Under the pieces are notes generated by a model that saw only the letters and a program-made list of their open reading frames with translations, searched no databases and was not told the origin of the DNA. Below, one piece after another: positions 7,508-16,011 of a DNA stretch of 64,000 nucleotides; within the stretch, counting starts at the first letter, position 1, and each line of letters begins with the position of its first letter. The stretch comes from Spirochaetia bacterium UBA2205 (GTDB lineage Bacteria > Spirochaetota > UBA4802 > UB4802), in NCBI GenBank assembly GCA_002328585.1, contig DCUV01000040.1:16145-80144 (forward strand), written 5' to 3'. A program made the translations under genes and the position numbers.

Positions 7508-9475
7508 TCACACCTTCTCAATTCGTACTGGGATTGTTGCTTCTTCGCCCTGTGACACAACGTCACCATAAGCTAATAAAAATGATGTTATGGAATCCCT
7601 TATAAAATAGGGAGCATAGGCTGTTCCCGGTGCAACATCATCGGATATCATAACCATCGCTTTCATACTTGCCTTTTCGGCAACCACCTTCACCGGCCAT
7701 CTATCCCGCACACCAATCTTTTTTGCATCTTCAGGAGCTATCGCCACATAGCCGTCCGGATATAAAAGCAGGGTTGCATTGTACTCACGTAACGGAATAA
7801 ATGTCTTATGCATTATATTATTCTGGTGCCAGTAATGTTGTGCTTTACCCAGCATGAGAAGATACGGGTAACTTTCATTTGCCTGCACCGAGGCGTATGG
7901 CTTTTGAGGAAGAACAAACGCTGCTTTGTCTGTTGCACAATATTTTGCCCCATCAGGGTTTTTCTTTGTACAGGGCCATTGTATGCCGTGTTTCTTTGCT
8001 AATGCTTTATGACTTATGGCTTCGTATGAGGGGGTAAGCGATGCAATCTCATCCATGATGTCTGAAGCATGAGCATAGTTGAAAGGTTTCCCCGCTGCAG
8101 CAGCAATATCACTTACCAGCTTCCACATGGGTAAAACATCAAATGCAGGATTGCATTTTTTTACCGAAAGCTGTACACGGCGCTCTGCATTAGTAAATGT
8201 GCCATCGGTTTCAATGTATGTAGTAATGGGTAAAACAACGTGAGCAAAATCAGCTACCTTATTGGTAAATGCTCCTATATAGGCAACAAAGGGTAATGAT
8301 TTTAATCTATCGGCAAATTTTATAATACCATCATCATGATCAACAATAACGAGAGCTTTAAGCGGGGATTTGCTGTCGGCAAGTAATTCTTCAACACTCC
8401 TTCCTTTCAATTCAGGAAGCTTAGCATTCCATTGTTGCTCAAATCGTTTTTTTGCCGCAGCATCATCTATGTTCTGGAAACCAGTAAGTAAATCAGGAGC
8501 GCACCCCATATCAAAGCTGCCCTGAAGATTATTGATACCGGCAACAGGATTTACTCCGCAACCTTCCCTGCCAATTTTATCGGCAAGGGCAAAACAGTTA
8601 TAGATAGAAGCCACCGTGTCATATTGTAATCCAGATATACCCGAGGTAAAAAAAACAGCAGCGCTTTTTGCTTTTGCTAACTTTTCAGCAACAAACATGA
8701 TATCACTTGCACTAACGCCGGCAACCTCTTCAATAGTTTTGAATGGGACAGCCTCAAGGTATCGCTTGTATTCATCATACTTCGCAATAGTTGTTTTCCC
8801 CCACTTTTCACTATCAATGTAATATGCTATTGCATCAAACACCTGGCGCATCGTTCCAGGTTTTATATTCATAAACTTCTTTGATAGCCTTGCAATCTTT
8901 GTTGTTCGGCTGTCGATAGTTACCAGCAATGAGCCATTTCGCGCAGCATAGTGCAATTCGCTGCCAACTATAGGGTTCTGCGTTGTTATGTCCATGCCAG
9001 CAACGATGATAACCTCTGCCTTGCGAATGTCCTCAAGCGAGCCCAACATCCCTGCACAACCAGTTCCTTTAAATAAAACATCAAGGCTATTACGATGCCC
9101 TGATTCAGACTGAATACTTATATGGTTGGTTTTGAATACTGAACGGGCTAACTTCATTAATGCAAAATTATCCTCATTGGATGATCGTGGCGAAACATAA
9201 AAAGCAATCTCTTCTGGTTTATAAGAGGATAATGCCGAAACAAGTTTAGCAATAGCATCTCTGTACGACACCTCGCCATCTTTTACGTATGGTTTTGTAA
9301 TCCTTTCATGAGTGGATAAAAGCTCATGAATATTCCAGCCCCGTACACATAATCTGCCTTTGCTGACGGGGTGTACTCGTGATGGGAAAACCCCATTGAC
9401 TGATGCGCCATCTACTTTGAGGTAGTGACCGCATCCTGTTCCACAAAAGGTGCACACACCTGGCAAATAACTCAT
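7508..9475 (-). CDS. Molybdopterin oxidoreductase of the formate dehydrogenase (FdhF) family with altered active site
   Basis: A 655-aa protein alignable by eye with E. coli FdhF: N-terminal [4Fe-4S] cysteines C8, C11, C15 and C43, then the Mo-cofactor domains and a C-terminal dinucleotide-binding domain. Key differences are seen. The metal-ligand selenocysteine/cysteine (Sec140 in FdhF) aligns with Gly126, encoded GGG, just before the retained His127. The catalytic Arg333 aligns with Ala312 in GVNPVAGINNLQG. The electron-relay Lys44 aligns with Arg45. Formate oxidation is therefore doubtful; it may act on another substrate or only carry electrons. It is the first gene of the operon, behind GAGGAT. 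Confidence 0.82.
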   Translation of the reverse strand: MSYLPGVCTFCGTGCGHYLKVDGASVNGVFPSRVHPVSKGRLCVRGWNIHELLSTHERITKPYVKDGEVSYRDAIAKLVSALSSYKPEEIAFYVSPRSSNEDNFALMKLARSVFKTNHISIQSESGHRNSLDVLFKGTGCAGMLGSLEDIRKAEVIIVAGMDITTQNPIVGSELHYAARNGSLLVTIDSRTTKIARLSKKFMNIKPGTMRQVFDAIAYYIDSEKWGKTTIAKYDEYKRYLEAVPFKTIEEVAGVSASDIMFVAEKLAKAKSAAVFFTSGISGLQYDTVASIYNCFALADKIGREGCGVNPVAGINNLQGSFDMGCAPDLLTGFQNIDDAAAKKRFEQQWNAKLPELKGRSVEELLADSKSPLKALVIVDHDDGIIKFADRLKSLPFVAYIGAFTNKVADFAHVVLPITTYIETDGTFTNAERRVQLSVKKCNPAFDVLPMWKLVSDIAAAAGKPFNYAHASDIMDEIASLTPSYEAISHKALAKKHGIQWPCTKKNPDGAKYCATDKAAFVLPQKPYASVQANESYPYLLMLGKAQHYWHQNNIMHKTFIPLREYNATLLLYPDGYVAIAPEDAKKIGVRDRWPVKVVAEKASMKAMVMISDDVAPGTAYAPYFIRDSITSFLLAYGDVVSQGEEATIPVRIEKV

Positions 9476-9647
9476 AGATTATCCTCGCTACAATTGTGAG
9501 ATTGAAAAATTATCAAAACATTCACATCCAGTCTTTTAACTAAATACAATATGGCACAATCAATAACCATTGTAAATAGGGAATTTTGTCTTTTTTTTAA
9601 TAGGGGAATTTGCTTATGCGTATGGAATATATATGTTTATTTTAATT
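9476..9647 (-). promoter_or_regulatory. Leader region of the hydrogenase operon
   Basis: The only sizeable gap between the signalling operon and the hydrogenase operon, and the likely place for the hydrogenase promoter. A TTTTAACTA word at 9534-9542 matches the core of two operator-like repeats ahead of the signalling operon (14388-14399 and 14434-14445). I see no convincing -35/-10 pair and no complete sigma-54 site. Confidence 0.35.
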
Positions 9648-9926
9648 TTAGTATTTTTTTACAACATATTCCCAAACTTTATCTCGTATAGAATCAAGCT
9701 CTTCATAATGCTTTGCGTAGTGTTTTAAATTTCCTGCAACACTCTTTACCGGGTGAACGTATACTCCATTGGATGTAATATTAAATTCATTAACGTCGGT
9801 AGCAAGAATATCACGTATCCTTTGGGGAATGGTAACCTGCCCTTTCTTATAATTAATTGCATTACTTTTGCTAAAAGTAAAACAAATTTCATTCATTGGC
9901 AATTCTTTTTCAAAATATTTTAACAT
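9648..9926 (-). CDS. AbrB/SpoVT-type DNA-binding protein
   Basis: A 92-aa protein with the swapped-hairpin AbrB motif KKGQVTIPQRIRDIL at about residues 27-41. Such proteins are transition-state regulators or MazE-type antitoxins. No toxin gene follows it. It begins three bases after the stop of the large kinase-regulator gene, with a strong GGAGGGG site 8 bases before the ATG, so it is the last gene of the signalling operon and sits directly ahead of the hydrogenase operon. A role in regulating that operon or its own is plausible but unproven. Confidence 0.7.
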   Translation of the reverse strand: MLKYFEKELPMNEICFTFSKSNAINYKKGQVTIPQRIRDILATDVNEFNITSNGVYVHPVKSVAGNLKHYAKHYEELDSIRDKVWEYVVKKY

Positions 9927-9929
9927 ATA

Positions 9930-12779
9930 TTAATCCCCTCCATGCTCACGAACCCACTGAATAGCATATTGCAGCAAATCCTGAGATGAGTCCAGATGCA
10001 ATTTCATCTTTATCTTTTCACGAACATTTTCTACAGTTTTAACACTTATATGCAACTTTTCTGCAACATGCTTGTTGCCCAAACCATGCCCTATCAACTG
10101 AAATATCTCAAACTCCCTGTTGGTAAGCCCCTCCACTGAGCTGTCAATAACACCTCTATCTGACAATGCATTAAATATCAAATCTTTTACCTCACTTGAT
10201 ACATAAACATCCCCTTTCAAAACCGTATAGATAGCATTGATAATCTTATCAGGTGCTTCATTCTTCATTAAATATCCTCGTGCACCTGCTTTAATGGCAC
10301 GTTCGGCATAAAGCTTTTCATCATACATGGACAGCACCAATGCAGGCAATTTTGGAAAGCGTTGTTTTAATGCTTTCACCAATTCTATGCCACTGGTTCC
10401 ATTTAATGAGATATCCACCAGTACACAATCGGGTACCTTTTTATTAATGACATCAATTGCCTCATCAGCCGATCGTGCTTCGCCAATGACCTCTAAATTT
10501 TTGTGACTGGAAATAAGCTGCTGTAATCCCTGCCGTACAATAGGATGATCATCAACAACAACAATGCTGAATTTCCTGGAGCTTTTCAGCTTTTCAGTAA
10601 CAGGTTTTGAACTTTTATGTATTGTGCACTGAACCAGTGTCCCGCCCGTTTTATTGTTCTGAATCTGCAATGCAGCATTGATAATCCATGCCCTGTATTG
10701 CATGATATGCATCCCCATGCCTTTTGTTACATCAACAGTATCTGGTATACCCCGCCCATCATCCATAATCCTGATACAATAATCATTGTCATCCTCGCAT
10801 ACTGATACGGCAATATGTTTGGGATTACCATGCTTAACTGCATTGTTCACTGCCTCGCGGACAATATAGTAAACATGTACTGTATCAATTAACGCATCAA
10901 TATTAGTGGATACATTCCATTCAAGAATAGCTTTAATTGAAAAATTTTTATCGATATCTTTAATAATCTCCTGCAGGGAAACATGCAATCCTTTGTTGTT
11001 TAAATCAACCGGGCTTAATCCCTGAGCAATGAGGCGGGTATGTTCAATAGCCTGATGCACCATACTCTGTATTTCTACAATTTCGGGCACCTCATTGGAA
11101 AATTCATCTTTAAACTTAAGCCGCAGCATCTCTGTTTTAAAAATTATACCTGCAAGATGCTGCCCCAATCCATCATGCAAATCCCGCGCTATACGATTAC
11201 GTTCATCAATGTTTGCCTGTAAAATCTTTTTTTCCAGCTGCTTCTTTTCGGTCATATCAATGCCAATGAGCATAAAATAGTTAAATACATCAGCATCATA
11301 GACGGGGCGGGCATGCCATTGCACAATGCGCTCGGTTGTATCTTTCATTACTATTGAGGTTTCAAAAATGTGTGTGGCTTTTGTTTTTTTCATGTGCGAT
11401 AGTTGATTTCTAAATGCACGTTGCCCAAAATCAGGGATAAACAGTGTACAGCAGCTTTTGCCGGTAACCTCGCTGGCATTGTATCCTGTAGCCTGCAACA
11501 TGGCTTTATTGCAGGTGATGATGGTACCCTCTTCGTTCAATGTTAAAAAGTAGGCTGGCGCTATATCTTCCAGATTTTGTATAATGTTAAGACCCTGCTT
11601 TAATTTTTCCTTTGTCCGTTTAACATCAGTTAAATCCCGGGCAATGATTGAGCAGCCTATTATGGTGCCGCGTTCATCCTCAAGCGGGGTTACGGTCATT
11701 GACATATTATGAATTGCACCATGCCTGTCTACACCCTCAGACTCATAATGAGCTATCCCCTCGTTATATTTAACCCGTTCAATGAGCTGTTTAAATTCAT
11801 CAGGACGGTATGGCGGCGACAGTAAGCTTACATGACAGCCGGCTGCCTCATCAAACGCATAGCCAAAGATTTTTTCTGCTGATTTGTTCCAGCTTGCAAT
11901 TGTTCCATCAAGAGTTGTTCCAATAATTGCATCATCCGAATTGTCCAGCAAAATAGATAGCTGCGTGCGCACCTGTTCTATCTGTTTTCGTTCGGTTATA
12001 TCACGGGCTACGCTCAACACTGCATTTTCATCACGATAATAGATAATTGTGCTGGCAATCTCAACAGGGATGGTATTGCCATAACAATCAACAAAAGCTG
12101 TTTCATACCAATCGGTATTTTCAGAGATTGACTGCAAAAATGTATGTATCCGGTTACTATCGCCCTCAGAGGTAAGCTGCTGTAACGTCATCATGGCAAG
12201 CGACTCATGCGAAAATCCCAGGCGGTTGCATGTTGTAGTATTTACTTCAAGAATTTTCCCGTCCCTTTTATGGATAATAACCATATCCGATATGCTGTTA
12301 AACAATGACTTGTAGCGCATCTGTGATGCTAACAGCTCACCGGTCCTTTGCAGAACAATATCTTCCAGCAAATCCTTTTCTTTCCTGAGCATATCCTCAG
12401 CAGATTTTATGCGCATCATGGCATTTATCTGTGCTATCAGCTCGGCCTGATCTATAGGCTTGGTTAAAAATGCATCGGCTCCCAATTTTAGCCCTTTAAC
12501 CTTACTGTGTGTATCAGTATGTATGGCGGTAAGAAAAATAACCGGAATATTTCGTGTCATGGGATCATCTTTCAAAACGCGGCATACATCAAAGCCATCC
12601 ATCCCCGGCATCTTGATATCAAGAATAATAACATCAGGATTTGATTGTTTTGCCTTTTCAATCCCCTCGCTGCCTTCCAGAGCAGTAATAACCGTGCAAT
12701 CAGCAATAAGATTTTTTAACAACGCAGTAATGCTAACCAGATTATCCTTTTTATCATCAATGACCAGGATTGTACTCAT
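9930..12779 (-). CDS. Hybrid signalling protein: REC, three PAS, NarX-type histidine kinase, REC, LuxR-type HTH
   Basis: A 949-aa soluble protein that joins a complete two-component pathway. Visible order: receiver (about 1-120, phospho-acceptor Asp54 in IILDIKMPGMDG), three PAS domains (about 155-265, 275-395, 405-525), HisKA_3 box (ERNRIARDLHDGLGQH) and HATPase domain, a second receiver (ILVDISLNG-type acceptor region near 790), and a NarL/FixJ helix-turn-helix (GLTNREFEIFQLIGHGL onward, about 880-945). No transmembrane segment is evident, so the signal is probably cytoplasmic. It overlaps the upstream kinase gene by ATGA. The hydrogenase operon next door is an obvious candidate target. Confidence 0.88.
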   Translation of the reverse strand: MSTILVIDDKKDNLVSITALLKNLIADCTVITALEGSEGIEKAKQSNPDVIILDIKMPGMDGFDVCRVLKDDPMTRNIPVIFLTAIHTDTHSKVKGLKLGADAFLTKPIDQAELIAQINAMMRIKSAEDMLRKEKDLLEDIVLQRTGELLASQMRYKSLFNSISDMVIIHKRDGKILEVNTTTCNRLGFSHESLAMMTLQQLTSEGDSNRIHTFLQSISENTDWYETAFVDCYGNTIPVEIASTIIYYRDENAVLSVARDITERKQIEQVRTQLSILLDNSDDAIIGTTLDGTIASWNKSAEKIFGYAFDEAAGCHVSLLSPPYRPDEFKQLIERVKYNEGIAHYESEGVDRHGAIHNMSMTVTPLEDERGTIIGCSIIARDLTDVKRTKEKLKQGLNIIQNLEDIAPAYFLTLNEEGTIITCNKAMLQATGYNASEVTGKSCCTLFIPDFGQRAFRNQLSHMKKTKATHIFETSIVMKDTTERIVQWHARPVYDADVFNYFMLIGIDMTEKKQLEKKILQANIDERNRIARDLHDGLGQHLAGIIFKTEMLRLKFKDEFSNEVPEIVEIQSMVHQAIEHTRLIAQGLSPVDLNNKGLHVSLQEIIKDIDKNFSIKAILEWNVSTNIDALIDTVHVYYIVREAVNNAVKHGNPKHIAVSVCEDDNDYCIRIMDDGRGIPDTVDVTKGMGMHIMQYRAWIINAALQIQNNKTGGTLVQCTIHKSSKPVTEKLKSSRKFSIVVVDDHPIVRQGLQQLISSHKNLEVIGEARSADEAIDVINKKVPDCVLVDISLNGTSGIELVKALKQRFPKLPALVLSMYDEKLYAERAIKAGARGYLMKNEAPDKIINAIYTVLKGDVYVSSEVKDLIFNALSDRGVIDSSVEGLTNREFEIFQLIGHGLGNKHVAEKLHISVKTVENVREKIKMKLHLDSSQDLLQYAIQWVREHGGD

Positions 12780-13831
12780 GATTGGCTAACCCAATGCTGA
12801 ACTTTTAAAACAAATTCTTCTATTGGAAACGGCTTCTGTATAAAATCATCACATCCTGAAGCCATAATGACTGCGCGCTCATTTTTAAGCGACGATGCGG
12901 TAACGATGATAACTGGTATATGTTTTGTATGGTCATTGCTTTTCAGCTCTTTCACTACCTCTAATCCATGTAAATCCGGAAGCGATAAATCAAGCAATAT
13001 ACAATCTGGCTTTACTTCATGAGCAAGCGCTATACCTCTGGCGCCCAACTGGGTTTCGGTAATATCGTATAGTTTTGACAACAGGGCTTTCACCACCACA
13101 ACGCTGTCCGAGTCATCATCTATCACTAAAATTTTTTTACGAACTGCCTGCGGTTTTGCTTCCACCTGTAATGGCAGATGTACTGTAAAGCACGAGCCTT
13201 TCCCAAGCTGACTTTCAACATGGATGGTTCCGCCAAGGATGGATAATAATTTCAATACTATGGTTAGCCCCAGCCCTGTCCCTGGATATTTTGATGACAG
13301 CGAACCTGATGCTTTGGTAAAACCTGTAAACAATGTATCCAGAAATTCACTGCGAATACCTATTCCGGTGTCGGCTATGCTTACGGTGCACATCCCATCA
13401 TGTGCATGCGCTGACACCGTTATACAGCCTTCCTCGGTAAACTTCACCGCATTATCAATAAGGTGCTCAAAAACCTGATACACCCTGGTCTCATCACTCT
13501 GTAGTATAACATCATCCAGATGCGTATGCAGTAAAAGCCCTTTTTTCTCCAGTATACCTTCATATCGTTCAAAAATATCACTCAGTATTGTTGCAACCAT
13601 GACATCAGTTATATGCAACTCAATACCGCTATCTATCTCAAATACTTCTATGATGTCATTCACCAGCGCCAGGAGGCGGCTACCATTGCGTTCAATAATT
13701 GCTAAATATTCCTTTTCTTCTGTGGTAAGTCTGCCATCAGCCTGCATAAGCAAAACCTTTGACAGCGTTAATATGGAGTTTAACGGGGAGCGTAATTCAT
13801 GGCTTATGCTGTGCAAAAATTCCTTATTCAT
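12776..13831 (-). CDS. Sensorless hybrid histidine kinase (HisKA-HATPase-REC)
   Basis: A 351-aa kinase that starts at the phospho-acceptor box: His11 in SISHELRSPLN. It continues through N, G1 and G2 boxes (HLIDNAVKF, DTGIGI, GTGLGL) to a C-terminal receiver with acceptor aspartate in CILLDLSLPD. There is no sensor or membrane domain. Its start overlaps the preceding 171-aa gene by 8 bases and its end overlaps the next kinase-regulator by ATGA. The upstream protein may supply sensing in trans, or the two may be a split ancestral sensor kinase. Confidence 0.85.
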   Translation of the reverse strand: MNKEFLHSISHELRSPLNSILTLSKVLLMQADGRLTTEEKEYLAIIERNGSRLLALVNDIIEVFEIDSGIELHITDVMVATILSDIFERYEGILEKKGLLLHTHLDDVILQSDETRVYQVFEHLIDNAVKFTEEGCITVSAHAHDGMCTVSIADTGIGIRSEFLDTLFTGFTKASGSLSSKYPGTGLGLTIVLKLLSILGGTIHVESQLGKGSCFTVHLPLQVEAKPQAVRKKILVIDDDSDSVVVVKALLSKLYDITETQLGARGIALAHEVKPDCILLDLSLPDLHGLEVVKELKSNDHTKHIPVIIVTASSLKNERAVIMASGCDDFIQKPFPIEEFVLKVQHWVSQS

Positions 13832-14339
13832 GGGCTTTTTGCTGAAGATTCATTTTTATTAAATATGCAATGTTAAACAAATTTGTTATTCCGCCAACAA
13901 ACCGTTCTTTAATCATCCCCTTGGGCAAGAGGTCAATTATCCTGTTATATTCCTCCAGCCTGGTATTGATTGTAGCAACAATGTTCGATAGCTCCTGATA
14001 TCCTGATGTTGCCTGTAAATGTTGCATGGTGTCAGCAACAGCAGATGCGCTAAAAAATATCTTCCTGAACGCATCTTTTACCGTCGCAGAAAATCCTGAA
14101 AGAAGCTTCTCCACCACACAGATTCTCACCAGTTGATATCCAAGCTGAACATCCTGGCAGCTCCGGTTTGAAAAACAGTCCGGAAAACGTTCAAAGTAGG
14201 CATTCCCCAGAGCAATCATATCTTCAATGTCAAAATCAAAATTTCCGTCACAGGCAATGATATCACCTCTGAACTCATCCAGATTTTTTGACTTTATGAA
14301 TAGTTCTGCCGGTTTTGTCATAACACGATACCAGTCCAT
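13824..14339 (-). CDS. Unknown protein, first gene of the signalling operon
   Basis: A 171-aa mostly helical soluble protein that I do not recognise. An acidic segment FDFDIEDMIALG occurs near residue 35, and a Cys pair (about 55 and 62) lies in FPDCFSNRSCQ. No signal peptide or membrane helix is clear. I use the ATG at 14339; a TTG two codons earlier is also open. The 3' end overlaps the sensorless kinase by 8 bases in another frame, so the two are translationally coupled. By position it could be that kinase's sensory partner. It is not an obvious PAS, GAF or HAMP domain. Confidence 0.6.
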   Translation of the reverse strand: MDWYRVMTKPAELFIKSKNLDEFRGDIIACDGNFDFDIEDMIALGNAYFERFPDCFSNRSCQDVQLGYQLVRICVVEKLLSGFSATVKDAFRKIFFSASAVADTMQHLQATSGYQELSNIVATINTRLEEYNRIIDLLPKGMIKERFVGGITNLFNIAYLIKMNLQQKAHE

Positions 14340-14387
14340 AAACAATAACTATCGCACAAAAACTATAGCACATAACCATTGTTTTTA

Positions 14388-14445
14388 ATAGTTAAAATAC
14401 CATACCGTTGCAACACACTACTACGATATTTTTATAGTTAAAATA
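14388..14445 (-). promoter_or_regulatory. Two operator-like repeats ahead of the signalling operon
   Basis: ATAGTTAAAATA occurs at 14388-14399 and again at 14434-14445, 46 bases apart. Each is centred on a partial inverted repeat (TTTTAA-TAG-TTAAAA for the first; one mismatch for the second). The arrangement suggests a paired dimer-binding site controlling the minus-strand signalling operon. Which regulator binds is unknown. A TATAGT word closer to the gene may serve as a -10. Confidence 0.4.
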
Positions 14446-14478
14446 GTATAGCTTTTTTTGTAAAGAAGAATTAATGCC

Positions 14479-15450
14479 CTACTTTTTGATTGGTAAAACA
14501 AGAAGGCTTAACGGGTTTGCCTGCACACCATGAACCATAAGCGAAACATGAAGGTGTGGCCCTGTTGACATGCCGGTGCTTCCCACAGCGCCAATAAGCT
14601 GTCCGGCAACCACCCTGTCACCGGATGAAACCATCAACTTTTCCATATGCATGTAATAGCTGAATATGCCGTTGCCATGATTGATGATGACCATGTTGCC
14701 TTCGTAAAAAAGTTTATCGGCAAGCACCACAATGCCGTCAAGCACGGCATACACAGGTTCCCCGCTGTTGCCATTCAGATCAATACCACGGTGGATACGC
14801 GTCACCGTCTGCCTTTTTTTAGTAGAGCTATCATACAGCAGATATCGTCGCTTTGCCCAGAATGCTGAATTTATGGCATGAGTATTCAGCGGATAATAGG
14901 GGGGGCTTTGTATGCAGTCATCAAACCTTGTTGCAAATGCTTTTTGCTTTTTCTTTGTGCATTCAGCAATAAATTGTTTTACCTCAGGAGTCTCTATGTA
15001 ATCCTTTTGGGAAAACTTATCAAACTCCATGGGGATAACCGAAACAGGGAAAAAAGATCGCTTAATAGTTACTGGAATCTCAATATGAAAGGTATCACCA
15101 TGAATGGCGCAATGATAAACGCCTGGCTTTAAGTCAGGATCAATAGCAAAAAAACCTCTGTACCCCCACTTTTTTTTTGATAATACAATCTCTGTATCAA
15201 TAAATTTCACAGAAAGTGATTTTACATCTCTGGCAGGTATGATTTCACAATACGCCACATTGCCCTGTGCAAATCGTTTTGCATAGATAGTACAGGTAAC
15301 AGCATCGTTGGTGACAGCAATCTTTTCCGGCTGCGCTACCGTAAAGTTATCCGGCAAAGGCTTTTTGGCGATAGTTACCTTTGTAATATCCCGTGCGCAT
15401 GAAATGGCTACACAGCATACCATGATTATTACAGTTACTTGCATCTTCAT
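14479..15450 (-). CDS. Exported M23 (LytM-type) metallopeptidase-like protein
   Basis: A 323-aa protein whose C-terminal domain carries the M23 zinc motifs: HRGIDLNGNSGEPVYAV (first His and Asp) and GPHLHVSLM (HxH). These enzymes cut cross-links in peptidoglycan. The N terminus MKMQVTVIIMVCCVAISC looks like a signal peptide ending in a relaxed lipobox, so it may be a lipoprotein. I start at ATG 15450; a GTG at 15486 would add 12 residues before the signal peptide. A middle domain of about 150 residues is probably beta-rich and may bind the wall. It stands alone, upstream of a noncoding region. Confidence 0.85.
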   Translation of the reverse strand: MKMQVTVIIMVCCVAISCARDITKVTIAKKPLPDNFTVAQPEKIAVTNDAVTCTIYAKRFAQGNVAYCEIIPARDVKSLSVKFIDTEIVLSKKKWGYRGFFAIDPDLKPGVYHCAIHGDTFHIEIPVTIKRSFFPVSVIPMEFDKFSQKDYIETPEVKQFIAECTKKKQKAFATRFDDCIQSPPYYPLNTHAINSAFWAKRRYLLYDSSTKKRQTVTRIHRGIDLNGNSGEPVYAVLDGIVVLADKLFYEGNMVIINHGNGIFSYYMHMEKLMVSSGDRVVAGQLIGAVGSTGMSTGPHLHVSLMVHGVQANPLSLLVLPIKK

Positions 15451-15496
15451 GATGATAGCGTTCCCTCTAAAAATAAAATGATGCACAACCAGTTTT

Positions 15497-15518
15497 CCTC
15501 TCCTTATTCAAGGTGAGG
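15497..15518. repeat. Short hairpin of the CCTCTCCTT repeat family
   Basis: CCTCTCCTT and AAGGTGAGG form a 9-base stem (one G-T pair) around a four-base loop, and a second GGGTGAGG follows. It resembles the hairpin inside the long intergenic repeat found near 34.75, 39.13 and 44.50 kb. Confidence 0.5.
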
Positions 15519-15570
15519 GATGAAGGGTGAGGTTTGTGAACCTGCCACATACTATTTTATCACTATACTA

Positions 15571-15599
15571 TTGATTTTTTCATGCTACTATTGTATAAT
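15571..15599 (+). promoter_or_regulatory. Sigma-70-type promoter for the 117-aa protein gene
   Basis: TTGATT at 15571-15576 and a perfect TATAAT at 15594-15599 are 17 bases apart. They lie about 50 bases before the ATG at 15649, which has its own GGAGG site. This is the only plausible promoter on the plus strand here. Confidence 0.65.
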
Positions 15600-15648
15600 A
15601 CTATCATAGCACTATAACCATTTTCAACATCTATTTGTGGAGGTCACT

Positions 15649-16002
15649 ATGAGCATCCAGATTTCATTCAGCAAATTGGAAAAAGAATTTATGCCACAAT
15701 TCAGAGAACGGATCAATACCTCTGAGGATATCATTGATGTGCAGAAGATTTTTTCGTACACTATAAAAGAGATGTTACAAAAAGCTTTTGAAAAAGAAGG
15801 GATTACAATAAACGAGGAGAATATAGCACTTACCAGCAGCGCACCTTACTATACCATAACCATTAATAATCACTCAATAAATGAACTATGGAACACCAGT
15901 GACTTAAAAGACATTTTGCAGCGCTTTGCCGAGGTTGCTCATAAGCGGTACATTCATTTGCAAAAACATCTGGCAAAAACAAAGATGAAGATACGTCGGT
16001 AA
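15649..16002 (+). CDS. Hypothetical protein, 117 aa
   Basis: One of few plus-strand genes in the window. It has a good promoter and a GGAGG site 5 bases before the ATG, so it is probably expressed. The product is a small soluble alpha/beta protein with a basic C terminus (KTKMKIRR). I do not recognise a family. No cysteine or metal motif is present. It converges on the DUF1992 gene with only nine bases between their stops. Confidence 0.7.
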   Translation: MSIQISFSKLEKEFMPQFRERINTSEDIIDVQKIFSYTIKEMLQKAFEKEGITINEENIALTSSAPYYTITINNHSINELWNTSDLKDILQRFAEVAHKRYIHLQKHLAKTKMKIRR

Positions 16003-16011
16003 AGAATTATA

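Noticed and set aside
9056..9105. Possible selenocysteine codon in the FdhF-like gene
   Set aside because: The codon at the Sec140-equivalent position is GGG, and the frame has no internal TGA.
9552..9568. TGGCAC word resembling the -24 element of a sigma-54 promoter
   Set aside because: It is on the plus strand, away from the gene direction, and lacks a TTGC element at the right distance.
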